Shown here: positions 52,501 to 61,411 of the stretch, one piece after another
Position numbering within the stretch: the stretch's first letter is position 1
How the letters are laid out: each line of letters opens with the position of its first letter
Assembly (NCBI RefSeq): GCF_036010325.1
Contig: NZ_CP108549.1
Location: 5,084,001-5,148,000, forward strand
Source of the DNA: Streptomyces sp. NBC_01210
Lineage (GTDB): Bacteria; Actinomycetota; Actinomycetes; Streptomycetales; Streptomycetaceae
Length of the DNA stretch: 64,000 nucleotides
Reading direction: 5' to 3'
Made by a program: the position numbers and the translations under genes
The notes under the pieces: model-generated
What the model was told of the DNA's origin: nothing
What the model saw: the letters and a program-made list of their open reading frames with translations, nothing else
Database searches by the model: none

Positions 52501-53116
52501 CGAAGACGTGGAGGCTGGAAAGCCGGGCGCCGAAGGCCGCCGCCGCAAGGTCGAACTTGCCAAGCGCACGATTCAGGAGCGCCGAAACCGGCGGCTCGCT
52601 GACGTTGCGCGCACGCGACAGGTCGACCGCGGGCCAGTGCGTGTCCTGGCACAGTGCCTCCTTCTGCCTGCCCCGACCGACGAGACCAGGGTCGACGGCA
52701 GAGGTTCTCGCTACGGTCGCGGCCTAAGCGACCCCGAGATTGAACGCATCGCAGTTCAGGTAAGCATCGACTACGAGCACGGTCACGGCGCCGTGGAGAT
52801 CCGCTCTGTCGAGTCGGACAACATCGGCTTCGACCTGGTCTCCGAGCGTGAGAACGAACGGCGCTGCATCGAGGTCAAGGGCCGCGCGGGAGTCGGCGCA
52901 GTCGAGCTGACCTGGTCCGAGTACGTCACGGCGGCGAAGCTCGGCCGCGACTACTGGTTGTACGTCGTACTGGACTGCGCTGGCGATCACCCCAGGCTCT
53001 ATCGGATCCAGGATCCTGCCACCGCCCTGGCCGGCAGCTTCGTCCCCAGTCATGACGTGCGCTACTCGGTCGCTCCAGGTCCCGTAGTCGACGCCGCAGA
53101 ACAGGAGGCGTCGTGA
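49583..53116 (+). CDS. SNF2/DEAD-type helicase with DUF3883 nuclease-like tail
   Basis: A 1177-residue superfamily 2 helicase. Motif I is ADDPGAGKTIMTGL (about 168-181), the DEAH box is VLDEAHGY (about 267), motif III LTATPHSG, motif V ATEAAGEGINLQFCHLMVNY and motif VI RMGRVHRIGQ (about 616). A coiled-coil insert (about 420-500) splits the lobes. The C-terminal DUF3883 domain (about 1055-1160; NIGFDLVSE then RRCIEVKGRAG) has the D-x(n)-E-x-K look of restriction nucleases. Two TTA codons (residues 13 and 853) predict bldA-dependent translation. The ATG at 49583 is probable; ATG 49634 would skip the first TTA. Its stop overlaps the methyltransferase start, giving one operon with a likely anti-phage role. 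Confidence 0.88.
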   Translation: MTDPHLAVTVKELTDRLMIASSRSPAGGEPAVTAGGGASFVTTFNPNDLRPGVRVRFPGHAEATTVVTVKPGAYWEFLVEGAPGEYQPISLPEDELPGVEVLDVGGERGYDADPRAFRLGVEARRIRARFQHDMAALSVSNIEPLPHQLEAVYGHFLEQPRLRFLLADDPGAGKTIMTGLYIKELQLRGAADRVLIVAPANLGFQWQRELDERFQIKARRVTRDTIDAAPTENPWDANGVLIISRDLLKSDDILQTLAAAERSWDLAVLDEAHGYTLKVNKRGAIDNRTARYKAAEVVSERTERLLLLTATPHSGREESIWGLLRLLDPDMYGDRCPEHVEVHPQHYSKTSKEQMVDLRGNLLFKPRTPHTVAYDLQGPEWDLYQAVSAFITEGLAEIRGEGRASVSGFALTTMQRRLASSVRAISRTLERRVERLERELAGPAAESRSAVAVGSSPASNDNVDRTEEERWAQEEAALAALPRSLEEIAAELDAVRPLLAQAQETERLGSEIKLNELWKVLEKYGVGDDASKKLLIFTEHKDTLDFLQDKLSEQFDVVVIHGGMRAAERIAAERAFREHAQIMVATEAAGEGINLQFCHLMVNYDIPWNPNRLEQRMGRVHRIGQTEEVHIFNLVAGNTREGHVLATVLKKLEWMGKSLGDRVFDVIGEVFAAYKLPELLQAVVAGERSSQETAAQFGADEGTYDRELLERAEELLAKALATGHIDWRLQRRLSERAEERRLPPDHLKRFFLDAIDFAGGKATPRLDHTTVHVDRTPDLLIARDRDRGTLRQLQPAYERITFDKSVAVRRMAEDAELGAPRPELCGPGHSLLENLIDHIIEATHLPLQRGAVLLDPSRQNPAVLHLLEADVVDGHRSVVHRSIATIGDTDGVLRASGGVLYDFLLGDNARQKGGATSRAEAELIAWARQNVFEARVKEARAEREHTATIQEEFLNASFNTVLARQEVELMDLDEDVEAGKPGAEGRRRKVELAKRTIQERRNRRLADVARTRQVDRGPVRVLAQCLLLPAPTDETRVDGRGSRYGRGLSDPEIERIAVQVSIDYEHGHGAVEIRSVESDNIGFDLVSERENERRCIEVKGRAGVGAVELTWSEYVTAAKLGRDYWLYVVLDCAGDHPRLYRIQDPATALAGSFVPSHDVRYSVAPGPVVDAAEQEAS

Positions 53117-55806
53117 GACGTGCCCTCATCGAGGAGAAGCTCCCCCTCGCCGCCGTCAACGCTGCTTCCGGTCGCGAGAAGCACCTACGCCACGGCCATA
53201 TCTCGACAATGCACCTGTGGTGGGCCCGCAGGCCCTTGTCGATGGCTCGCACGGTGGTACTCGCCAGTCTTGTCCCCGACCCAGGTCCCGCGAAGCGGGC
53301 TCGGCTGCTGGCGGACATCGGCAACGCCGCGCCTTTCGCGTCGATCTCCCATGCGGCCGTTGTGGAACCCTTGCGTAGATCCCTCACGACGGCCTGGCCT
53401 GATCGGCCCCCGAAGGTGTTGGACTGCTTCGCGGGTGGCGGCGCCATCCCTCTAGAGGCTGCACGCCTCGGCTGCGATACCACCGCCGTCGACATCAACC
53501 CGGTCGCCCATCTCATCCAGAAATGCGTGCTCGAATACCCGGCGCGCTACGGCAAGGCGGACGAGCCTGGCGGCCCAAACCTTGTGGAGGAGTTCCGGAC
53601 CTGGGCGGAATGGGTCAGCGTGCGAGCCGACGCCCGCCTCGAATCGGTCCTTCCACGGGTCAAGGAAGGCAACCGTGCTGCCGTCTACTTCTGGGCGCGC
53701 ACTGTTCCATGCGCTGATCCTGGCTGCGCCCGAACCATTCCGCTCATTTCGTCACGCAAGCTGGCCGACTCCACGCGCAACCGGGTCCGTGTCGACTACG
53801 ACATTAGCGAGGACCGGGTCGAGCTGCGCGTCGCCGAGGGAGTGGCAGCTGACGGTAGCGACTGGAAACTCGGCACCAAGACCAGCCGCGGCTCGCAGGT
53901 CACCGTCACTTGCCCGGCCTGCGGTACCGCTCGGCCGGACAAGGAGTTGCGTAGCTACGCGCGCGAGCACGGCTTCGGGAACTACCTGTACGCGGTTCTC
54001 GATATTGGGCCCACAGGGGTGCGCGTCTACCGGGAGCCGACAGAAGCGGACCGAGAGGCCATAGCGCGGGCGGACGCGTTCGTGGAAGGTCTTGACGACT
54101 ATCCCGACGGGACCAGCGCGGTGCCGGACGAATCGATCATTCGATCGCAATACCGTCGCTATCCTAACCTGACCTATGGCATCGACACCTGGGCCAGAAT
54201 GTTCACTGCGCGTCAGCAGCTCGTTCTCGCCGTGCTGGCACAGGGCGTTCGTGCTGCTCACACGGCAATGCTCGAACAGGGAATGGAAGAGGGGCGGGCG
54301 CGAGCACTTGCCACCTACCTCGGGCTGGCTGTCGACCGCATCGTGGACTACAACTCCACCTTCACAACCTGGCGACCCACTGTCGAGGCGCCCCGTAGCA
54401 CCTTCCCGCAACAGGCAATCCGCATGGCCTGGGACTTCACCGAAGTAGACCCTTTCGGCGCAGGCCCAAGCGGATGGAGCAGCGCTGTGGGCTGGATCTC
54501 CCAATCCCTGAGTCACTGCATTACCGCCACCGCAGGCAACCCGTCCCGAGTGCAGCGGGCCAACGCTCAGCATCTTCCCTTCGATGACGGCGAATTCGAC
54601 GCCGTCATCATCGATCCGCCCTACTATGACGCCTTCCAGTACGGCGATCTCTCCGACTTCTTCTACGTATGGCTAAAGCGTTCCCTCGGCCACCTCTATC
54701 CCGAGCTCTTTGCTACTTCCCTTACCCCCAAGAAGGCCGAGGTCATCCAGAACCGAGCCGACACCAAGTCAGCTGAGTACATATCCAGAACAGAGTTCGA
54801 GCAACGCCTCCAACGAGCCTTGGACGAGGTGGCCAGAGTGGTGCGCGACGACGGGATAGTCTCCCTGGTCTTCGCTCACACCGACTCCACAGCATGGGAA
54901 CACCTCCTGCGCGGACTTAGGGATGCCGGCCTCGTCGTGACCACGTCGTGGCCGATGCAGTCCGAACGCGAGGGCCGCAGCACCGACAACAAGGGCTCGG
55001 TTCTTGCTTCCTCGGTTGTCCTGGTGTGTCGGAAGGTCCTGGCTGCTGAGGAGGGCTACTTCGACGATGTTGTGCGCGAGCTAGACGCGCGGATAGCCGA
55101 GCGTCTGGCTGTCTTCGACGACATGAAGCTGTCCGGGGCGGACTATTTCGTCTCTGCGATTGGACCGGCCTTCGAGGTCTTCGCGCGCTACTCCCGGGTC
55201 GTCCGATTGTCGGGCGAGGAGGTCGATGTAGAGCAGCTGATGGTCCTCGCGCGACAAGCGGTCGCCCGGCACGCGACCAGGGCGCTCACCGGAGGCGAGT
55301 CTCTCCAGGCCCTCGATGACCGGTCATTGCTGTATCTCACCTGGCGTTGGGCCTACGACAGTCAGGACATTCCCGCCGATGAGGCATACATGCTGTGCCG
55401 GGCGTTCGACCTCAGCCTCGACGCGCTCACCGCGCCAGGAGGCTTGCTAAAGAAACTCGGTAACGGGAGCGCCGGCTACCGGCTGCTTGGCCCGGACGAC
55501 CGTCGCCGTCTTCCGCTGGGCCCTCGTCCCTCCTTGGTTGATGTCATGCACGCGGCCTGTCTGCTGTACGACCAAGGACGGCGTCAGGAGCTCGACGCAC
55601 TACTGGGAACGACTGGCGCCGCAGCAGAACCCGCGTTCTGGGCGCTAATCACAGCAGTGGCTGAGCTGCTCCCCGAGGGAAGCCGTGAACGCACCCTCCT
55701 ACTCGGCCTCGGCGGCAGTCGCGAGGACCTGGCGGAACGCGCCGCCAAGTACACGCCGGCGTTCGAAGAGCTCGCTCTCTTCGACTCAAGCACAGGAAAT
55801 GGATGA
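53113..55806 (+). CDS. DUF1156 DNA methyltransferase
   Basis: An 897-residue DNA methyltransferase. DUF1156 opens the protein (IEEKLPLAAVNAASGREKHL; HLWWARRPLSMART). SAM motif I is VLDCFAGGGAIPLEAARLGC (about 103-122), two CxxC/CxxxC pairs (CADPGC, CPACG) form a probable zinc ribbon at about 200-270, and the catalytic motif is VIIDPPYYDAFQYGDLSD (about 497-514). The DPPY form fits N6-adenine or N4-cytosine methylation. GTG 53113 has AGGAGG five bases upstream and overlaps the helicase stop. Its own stop lies inside the start of the ATPase gene. It is expected to mark host DNA for the operon. Confidence 0.9.
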   Translation: MRRALIEEKLPLAAVNAASGREKHLRHGHISTMHLWWARRPLSMARTVVLASLVPDPGPAKRARLLADIGNAAPFASISHAAVVEPLRRSLTTAWPDRPPKVLDCFAGGGAIPLEAARLGCDTTAVDINPVAHLIQKCVLEYPARYGKADEPGGPNLVEEFRTWAEWVSVRADARLESVLPRVKEGNRAAVYFWARTVPCADPGCARTIPLISSRKLADSTRNRVRVDYDISEDRVELRVAEGVAADGSDWKLGTKTSRGSQVTVTCPACGTARPDKELRSYAREHGFGNYLYAVLDIGPTGVRVYREPTEADREAIARADAFVEGLDDYPDGTSAVPDESIIRSQYRRYPNLTYGIDTWARMFTARQQLVLAVLAQGVRAAHTAMLEQGMEEGRARALATYLGLAVDRIVDYNSTFTTWRPTVEAPRSTFPQQAIRMAWDFTEVDPFGAGPSGWSSAVGWISQSLSHCITATAGNPSRVQRANAQHLPFDDGEFDAVIIDPPYYDAFQYGDLSDFFYVWLKRSLGHLYPELFATSLTPKKAEVIQNRADTKSAEYISRTEFEQRLQRALDEVARVVRDDGIVSLVFAHTDSTAWEHLLRGLRDAGLVVTTSWPMQSEREGRSTDNKGSVLASSVVLVCRKVLAAEEGYFDDVVRELDARIAERLAVFDDMKLSGADYFVSAIGPAFEVFARYSRVVRLSGEEVDVEQLMVLARQAVARHATRALTGGESLQALDDRSLLYLTWRWAYDSQDIPADEAYMLCRAFDLSLDALTAPGGLLKKLGNGSAGYRLLGPDDRRRLPLGPRPSLVDVMHAACLLYDQGRRQELDALLGTTGAAAEPAFWALITAVAELLPEGSRERTLLLGLGGSREDLAERAAKYTPAFEELALFDSSTGNG

Positions 55807-58675
55807 CCCCGCTGTGATCAGGGTGAAGAAGTGGCACGAGGTAGCGCGACCCCACGATGACATTGCAGACGGTTCCTTCGAGGAAGCCAGGTTCGCTGCC
55901 GACCTGGGGCTGGTGGCGAAGGGCGACGGACCCGCGGATTACCTGAACCCGGTTCTGTTCGCGGAGAAGACCTATCTGACTGAGAATCTCCGGGCGGCAC
56001 TGGTCGAAATCGGGAACCGACTGTCTGGCGATCCAGCCGCCAACGCCGTATACCGCATGCAGACCGAGTTCGGCGGAGGAAAGACACACACCCTGCTGGC
56101 CGCGTACCACCTTTTCGGTTCTGCTCGATCGGTGAAAGACACGCAGCTCGCCCGGCAACTCGCCAAGTCAATACGGGGCGGCGCTGTCCCCCAGGCCCGA
56201 GTTGTCGTCCTCGACGGCTCTGCACTCACAGCTGACTGCAACCCCAAGGACAACGGGACTCCCGGACACACCCTGCTCGGTCACCTTGCCTACAAGCTCG
56301 GCGGCGCTCAAGCCTACGAGGCCGTTCGCACACAGGACGAGGCTCGACGCGGAACCTCCACCACCCAACTCGTGAATCTCCTCCGAGAGCACTCGCCCTG
56401 CCTGATACTGATGGACGAGACGCTGGAATACTTGGCGAAGACCCTCACTTCGGACGTACACAAGGGCTCGTTGACCGCCACGACTCTGACGATCATTAAA
56501 GAGCTGAACACTGCTGTTGCTAATGTGCCCGGCGCCTGTCTGGTGGCCACGTTGACAGCCTCCCACCTCGAAGATTTCGCCTCCGTCAACAGTGAGGACT
56601 TGTTGGAGCGGTTGTCCAAGATCTTCGGCCGGACTGAGGCCACCATCACACCTGTCGAGGGCGATGATATCTTTCCGGTTCTGCACACCCGGCTTTTCAA
56701 ATCCCTTGGGTCGGCGGCCGAGCGCCGACGGGTTGCCGACGCCTATGGAACCTACTACTCCGAGCAGTTCGGCGATGCCCTTCCACCGATCTACCGAGAT
56801 CCGGATTATCGTGACCGCATCGAAGCTGCCTATCCGTTCCATCCCGAGTTGATCGACATCCTCACCAATCGTTGGGGCTCGCTGTCCGGGTTCCAGCGCA
56901 CCAGGGGAGCGCTGCGCATCCTCTCCCACACCATCAAAGCGCTCTACCGCGAAGGGCACGCCTCGCCGCTCATACACGCGGGTGACCTGCCGTTGCACGA
57001 TCCCGGCGTCCGAGCCGAAGTTCTGAGATTCGCGGGTGAGTCCTACAAGGCCGCACTCAACGCAGACATAATTCGGCCGAATTCACGAGCGCGTCAGGAG
57101 GATAAACGCAGAGGCGGCGAAATCGCTGCACTTCGCGTGACTACAGGTCTGGCCACAACAGCCTTCGTAAGTTCCTTCAGCGCGGAGCGAGTGGTGGGCG
57201 CCTCTGATGCGCAGATGATTGTCGGCGTCGGGCGCCCAGGACTGTCTCGCGGCCAGCTGGAAGATGTGCGGGACACAGTCAAGAACATCGCCTTCTACAT
57301 GCGCTATGAGGGAGGTCGCTATCGGTTCACCACGGAGCCGAACCTGAACAAGGTCATAGTCGAGCGGGAGAGCGCCATAGCGGAGACGGCAATCTCCGCC
57401 CTCTTGGCCGAGGCCACAAGCAAGGTCGCGCCCTCTTCCGAATTCTGGCGCACTATCACAGGCGTGCACGATTCTTCGGGTGTCCCTGACGTCCCGAAGT
57501 TGACCCTTGCACTTCTGGATCCGGAGAATCGCGTCGAGCAGGCAGAATCCGAAAGCACCCCTGGGCCCGTGCAGATCCTTGCGGATCGCATCCTCACCGA
57601 TTTCAACCAGTCCGGTCGCACCAACAAGAACACGCTGGTCGTGATCGCCCCGGATTCCGTGGCGCTGGGGAGAGCACGCAGCCTCGCACGCACCGTCAGC
57701 GCGATGCGGGACCTGCAGGCTGACGGCCCGCGGCTCAGGCGGTTCAACCAAGAACAGCAGAACGAACTCCGCAGTCGCATCGCTCGGGCGGAGGACAGAC
57801 TGCCTGCTCTCCTCGTCCTGTCGTATCGGCATGTATACATGTTGACGAACGGCATTGGTGGTTCCCCGCCTGCAGTTCTCCACCAGGATTTGGGCCCAGC
57901 CCGTGCCAGTGAGACGGTGACTGACCGTGTCACCGAACATCTCCGCGCCGGCGATGCGCTACTGGACAAACTAGCCCCTGCCGCGCTCCTCTCCGAGCGG
58001 TTCAAGTTGCTCCCATCGGAAGCAGAAGCCGTCGAGATTGAAGCGCTCCTGCATGCCTTCCAGCGCTATCCGCGCCTGCCGAAGCTGGCCTCGGCTGAGG
58101 TACTGCGCGATTGCTTGCGCGCTGGCGTGCAGCGCAGCGTGTTTGCCCTTGTGTCGGGGAGCCAGTGGCGTGCGCCTGATGCAGTAATCAGGTTGGGGGA
58201 GGACGTGATACCGGGCGAGATCGACTTCCAGCCTGGGACATGGCTGGTACGTGCCCCACTTGCGCTAGACGCGCTCGGACAACGCAACGCCTCGGTACAT
58301 ACAACCGCAGGTACCGGGCTGGCCGTGGCGGAGCCCTCCACAGGTCATACAGATGGATCCGACGCCTCGACGCCACCGGGCAGGGGACGTGAGCGAAACT
58401 CGGCCGCAAGCCCTACGGTCGGCGCAGCAAACACCACGAAGTCGGCGCCTGGTCCCACAGGACTTCGGTTGCGGATAGCGGGTGTGCCAGCTGACAAAGT
58501 GAGGGACGTCGTCAAGGTGGCCGTTTTGCAGTTCGCCACCCAGGGAGCCGAGGTGACGGTCGACTTTGACGTGTCGATCCGCTCACCGAAACCAATCGCG
58601 CCTCACATCATCGATCTGGTTCTCGACGAGGGCCTCGGGCAGCTGGGCTTGCGGGCAGAAAAGCAGGAAGGATAG
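55799..58675 (+). CDS. DUF499-like ATPase of the defence operon
   Basis: A 958-residue ATPase. The P-loop is TEFGGGKTHTLLAAYHLF (about 88-105), Walker B is CLILMDETLEYLAK (about 200-213), and RTRGALRILSHTIKALY lies near 375. This pattern matches DUF499 proteins, which accompany DUF1156 methyltransferases. A Ser/Thr/Gly-rich linker (about 845-890) leads to a compact C-terminal domain (LRLRIAGVPADKVRDVVKVA; EVTVDFDVSI). The start ATGGATGA at 55799 overlaps the methyltransferase stop by eight bases, so translation is coupled. It may drive recognition or assembly of the complex on foreign DNA; this role is inference. Confidence 0.85.
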   Translation: MDDPAVIRVKKWHEVARPHDDIADGSFEEARFAADLGLVAKGDGPADYLNPVLFAEKTYLTENLRAALVEIGNRLSGDPAANAVYRMQTEFGGGKTHTLLAAYHLFGSARSVKDTQLARQLAKSIRGGAVPQARVVVLDGSALTADCNPKDNGTPGHTLLGHLAYKLGGAQAYEAVRTQDEARRGTSTTQLVNLLREHSPCLILMDETLEYLAKTLTSDVHKGSLTATTLTIIKELNTAVANVPGACLVATLTASHLEDFASVNSEDLLERLSKIFGRTEATITPVEGDDIFPVLHTRLFKSLGSAAERRRVADAYGTYYSEQFGDALPPIYRDPDYRDRIEAAYPFHPELIDILTNRWGSLSGFQRTRGALRILSHTIKALYREGHASPLIHAGDLPLHDPGVRAEVLRFAGESYKAALNADIIRPNSRARQEDKRRGGEIAALRVTTGLATTAFVSSFSAERVVGASDAQMIVGVGRPGLSRGQLEDVRDTVKNIAFYMRYEGGRYRFTTEPNLNKVIVERESAIAETAISALLAEATSKVAPSSEFWRTITGVHDSSGVPDVPKLTLALLDPENRVEQAESESTPGPVQILADRILTDFNQSGRTNKNTLVVIAPDSVALGRARSLARTVSAMRDLQADGPRLRRFNQEQQNELRSRIARAEDRLPALLVLSYRHVYMLTNGIGGSPPAVLHQDLGPARASETVTDRVTEHLRAGDALLDKLAPAALLSERFKLLPSEAEAVEIEALLHAFQRYPRLPKLASAEVLRDCLRAGVQRSVFALVSGSQWRAPDAVIRLGEDVIPGEIDFQPGTWLVRAPLALDALGQRNASVHTTAGTGLAVAEPSTGHTDGSDASTPPGRGRERNSAASPTVGAANTTKSAPGPTGLRLRIAGVPADKVRDVVKVAVLQFATQGAEVTVDFDVSIRSPKPIAPHIIDLVLDEGLGQLGLRAEKQEG

Positions 58676-58710
58676 CGGACACCCAGCCACCACCATCCTG
58701 CGCTGAATAT

Positions 58711-58738
58711 GCCGCTACGGTGTCGACACCGTAACGGC
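58711..58738. terminator. palindromic terminator between defence and sugar genes
   Basis: TACGGTGTCGACACCGTA is a perfect 18-bp palindrome, extended by GCCG/CGGC outside one mismatch. It lies 35 bp after the ATPase stop and between convergent units, so a bidirectional terminator is likely. Confidence 0.6.
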
Positions 58739-58812
58739 ACAACACCCTCGCCGACGAGGGGGGCCAGGCTAATGCTTGCTCGACTTGCATACGCTGGCCC
58801 TCGACAGGCACC

Positions 58813-59766
58813 TCAAGCGCGAGGGGTACAACGTCCAGCCATTGACTGGTGCCACTCCACAGTTGCCGAGATGCCCTCGACGATCGGTACGGCGTGCACG
58901 TTTGGGAAATGGGTTTTGAGACGGGCTCCGTCCGCTTCGGAGCTGTGGACGTCCCCCGTGCGGGCCGTCGTGTGGCGGCGTGTAGCCGGGAGGTCTGTCG
59001 CAGACTCGATCACCGGAATCAGGTCCAGAAGGGACAGGCGAGTCCCGAAGGCCAGATTCACCGGACGAGGATCTACGACCCGACGCAGCAGGGCGTCGGT
59101 GAGGACGCTGCAAACGGTGCCCACGTACGTAAAGTCTCTCGTCTGAGTGCCATCGCCATGCACGGTGACAGGCTGGACGGCGAGCATGGCGCTGATCCAC
59201 TTCGGGATGACAGCAGCGTAGGCGTGGTCAGCGCGCTGACCGGGGCCGTAGACGTTGAAGAAGCGGAAGGGCAGGACCGGTAGACCGTAGCTGTGGTGGT
59301 ACGCCCCCAGGTACGCCTCGGTGGCGAGTTTGGTGACCGCGTACGGGCTCATCGGAGCGGTAGTGAGGTCCTCATGTTTCGGGAGGTGCGGGTTCGCGCC
59401 GTAGACCGAGGATGAGGAAGCCGCGATCACGTGCAGGTTGCCGGCACGGCGGGCGGCTTCGAGGACCTGGAGCGTTCCTGTCGCATTGGCATGGTGGCTG
59501 GCCAGCGGATCTTTCACGGAGCGAGGCACGGATGGGAGGGCGGCAAGGTGGACGATGGCGTCCGCGCCGTGGAATGCCTGGTCCAGGAGAGCCGCGTCCT
59601 GGACGTCACCTTCGAAGAAGCCGACGTCCAGGTCCGCGAGGTTCTGCTTCGACCCGGTGCTGAGGTTGTCGATCACTCGTATCTGGGTGATCGCAGGGTC
59701 GTTCGCCAGGGTCCGGACGAGGTTGCTGCCGATGAACCCGGCGCCGCCGGTGATCACGATGTTCAC
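58813..59766 (-). CDS. NAD-dependent sugar-nucleotide epimerase/dehydratase
   Basis: A 317-residue extended short-chain dehydrogenase. The NAD motif is TGGAGFIGSNLVRTL (6-20), the catalytic triad shows as ASSSSVYG and SPYAVTKLATE (Y-x3-K, about 140-150), and RFFNVYGPGQRADHAYAAVI fits UDP-sugar 4-epimerases. The likely substrate is UDP-GlcNAc or UDP-Glc. It follows the UDP-sugar dehydrogenase gene by 14 bp in the same direction, as in pathways that make UDP-sugar acids for capsule or glycoconjugates. ATG 59766 is clear. Confidence 0.88.
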   Translation of the reverse strand: MNIVITGGAGFIGSNLVRTLANDPAITQIRVIDNLSTGSKQNLADLDVGFFEGDVQDAALLDQAFHGADAIVHLAALPSVPRSVKDPLASHHANATGTLQVLEAARRAGNLHVIAASSSSVYGANPHLPKHEDLTTAPMSPYAVTKLATEAYLGAYHHSYGLPVLPFRFFNVYGPGQRADHAYAAVIPKWISAMLAVQPVTVHGDGTQTRDFTYVGTVCSVLTDALLRRVVDPRPVNLAFGTRLSLLDLIPVIESATDLPATRRHTTARTGDVHSSEADGARLKTHFPNVHAVPIVEGISATVEWHQSMAGRCTPRA

Positions 59767-59780
59767 GAGGAGGCTTCCCT

Positions 59781-61076
59781 TCAGAGAGCGTCGATGTGGG
59801 CGCCGGCCAGCCGGCGGCGGCAGTCGAGGACGTACGAGGCGTGGGCGGTGATCGCGGTGTAGTCGAAGGCGTCGTGGTCGGCCAGGAGAACGACGGCGTC
59901 GGCTGCGGCGAGGTGCTCCGGGGTGGCATCGACACGCTGGAGGTTCTCCAGAGCGGCAGCACGGGGGTGGGCATCATCCACAACGTGAGGGTCCGCGGCC
60001 TGAACCTCTGCACCCATTCCCGTCAGCAGTTCCGCGATGCGTGCTGCTGGGGTTTCTCGGGCGTCGCCGGTGTTGGCCTTGTAGGCCAGGCCCAGCAGCA
60101 GAATGCGGGAGCCGTTGAGCGACTTCCTGCGCTTGTTGAGGCCGTCCACGAGGCGACGGACCACGTAGTCGGGCATGTGGTTGTTGACGTCGTTGGCTAG
60201 CTCGACGAAGCGGAAGCTGCGGCCCAGGGTTCGCTGGACCTGCCAGGAGAGATAGGACGGGTCGATGGGCAGGCAGTGACCGCCGACGCCAGGTCCTGGT
60301 GTGAAGCGCATGAAGCCGAAGGGCTTGGTGGCCGCGGCGTCGATCGCGGCCCAGATGTCGATGCCCAGGTCGTGGGCGAACATCGCGAGCTCGTTGGCCA
60401 GGGCGATATTCACGTGCCGGAAGGTGTTCTCCAGCAGCTTCGCCAGCTCGGCCTCCTTGCAGTTGGCGACCAGGACGATCGTGTCGACGAGAGAGCCGTA
60501 GAAGTGCTGGACGGCTGCTGCCGATGCTGCGTCGATGCCGGAGACGACCTTGGGAGTGTTCTCCAGCTGCCATTCCCGGTTGCCGGGATCGATGCGCTCG
60601 GGGCTGTAGCCGAGGCGGAAGTCACGGCCGGCGGTCAGGCCGGACGCGCGTTCAAGGATCGGGCCGAAGAGCTCGTCGGTCGTGCCGGGGTATGTCGTGG
60701 ACTCCAGGACTACGGTCGCCCCCGGCTTGAGGTGGCGGCCGAGCATCCACGCCGCGTCCTCGACGTGCGAGAGGTCGGGGGCCCCATCCCGGAGGGGCGT
60801 GGGGACGGTGACGATCGCGAGATCGAAGTCCGCGCAGTCAGCAGTGTCGAGGCTCGGGCGATAGGCCCCAGAGGCCAGGAGCGGACCCAGCCTCGCGTCC
60901 GGAACGTCCTCGACGTACGACTCCCCGGCCACCAGCCGCTTCACGCGCTCGGCGTCAACGTCGAGGCCGACGACGCGGTACCCGACCTCGGCAGCTCTGA
61001 CGGCGAGGGGGAGCCCGACGTACCCCTGCCCCACGACGAGGACGCGGCGCTGCTGGATCTCGCTCTTCTCGATCAT
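59781..61076 (-). CDS. UDP-sugar 6-dehydrogenase (WecC-like)
   Basis: A 431-residue nucleotide-sugar dehydrogenase. The NAD motif is VLVVGQGYVGLPLAVRAAEV (about 12-31); YSPERIDPGN is conserved, and the catalytic cysteine is in GGHCLPIDPSYL (about 258). NCKEAELAKLLENTFRHVNI covers the central helix. It oxidises a UDP-hexosamine at C6 in two steps with NAD; UDP-ManNAc is the usual substrate of this branch, UDP-GlcNAc is possible. ATG 61076 (MIEKSEIQQRR) is preceded by AAGGTGG. It is the first gene of the pair with the epimerase. Confidence 0.9.
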   Translation of the reverse strand: MIEKSEIQQRRVLVVGQGYVGLPLAVRAAEVGYRVVGLDVDAERVKRLVAGESYVEDVPDARLGPLLASGAYRPSLDTADCADFDLAIVTVPTPLRDGAPDLSHVEDAAWMLGRHLKPGATVVLESTTYPGTTDELFGPILERASGLTAGRDFRLGYSPERIDPGNREWQLENTPKVVSGIDAASAAAVQHFYGSLVDTIVLVANCKEAELAKLLENTFRHVNIALANELAMFAHDLGIDIWAAIDAAATKPFGFMRFTPGPGVGGHCLPIDPSYLSWQVQRTLGRSFRFVELANDVNNHMPDYVVRRLVDGLNKRRKSLNGSRILLLGLAYKANTGDARETPAARIAELLTGMGAEVQAADPHVVDDAHPRAAALENLQRVDATPEHLAAADAVVLLADHDAFDYTAITAHASYVLDCRRRLAGAHIDAL

Positions 61077-61411
61077 GCGGACCACCTTTTTGGAGTGGGG
61101 TGAGGACAGTGCGTGCGGAACTGCCGGGGCACGGTGGCCCTAGGATGAGAACTGCCTCGGCCGTACGAGACTCGCTTGGCCGCCTGTCTCGGACGGCCGA
61201 GTGCCTTTTCCGCGCGGGCTCGTCCGGGGGATAAACAGCTCGCCGGGGGGATGCCCGGGTTCGATACGATGGCGACGGTCGGCAGACTCGACCCGTCACC
61301 GTGCGTCACACGAATGGGCGACCTGAGTGGTCCCGCCTGCTGCCGCCTCCCGACTTGGGCCCGCCGCGGCACTGCCATCGGCGCCTTACGTACGAAATGG
61401 AGCATCCAAGG
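61077..61411. other. divergent control region of the dehydrogenase and metG genes
   Basis: A 335-bp gap between divergent genes. It has an inverted repeat CTCGGCCGT (61156-61164) and ACGGCCGAG (61193-61201) and a -10-like TACGAT near 61266. TGGTCCCGC at about 61330 is faintly T-box-like but lacks the conserved A, so no riboswitch is called. Confidence 0.35.

Noticed and set aside
61300..61411. T-box riboswitch before metG
   Set aside because: TGGTCCCGC resembles the T-box core, but the invariant ACC is not kept, and no specifier stem or terminator pair could be drawn.
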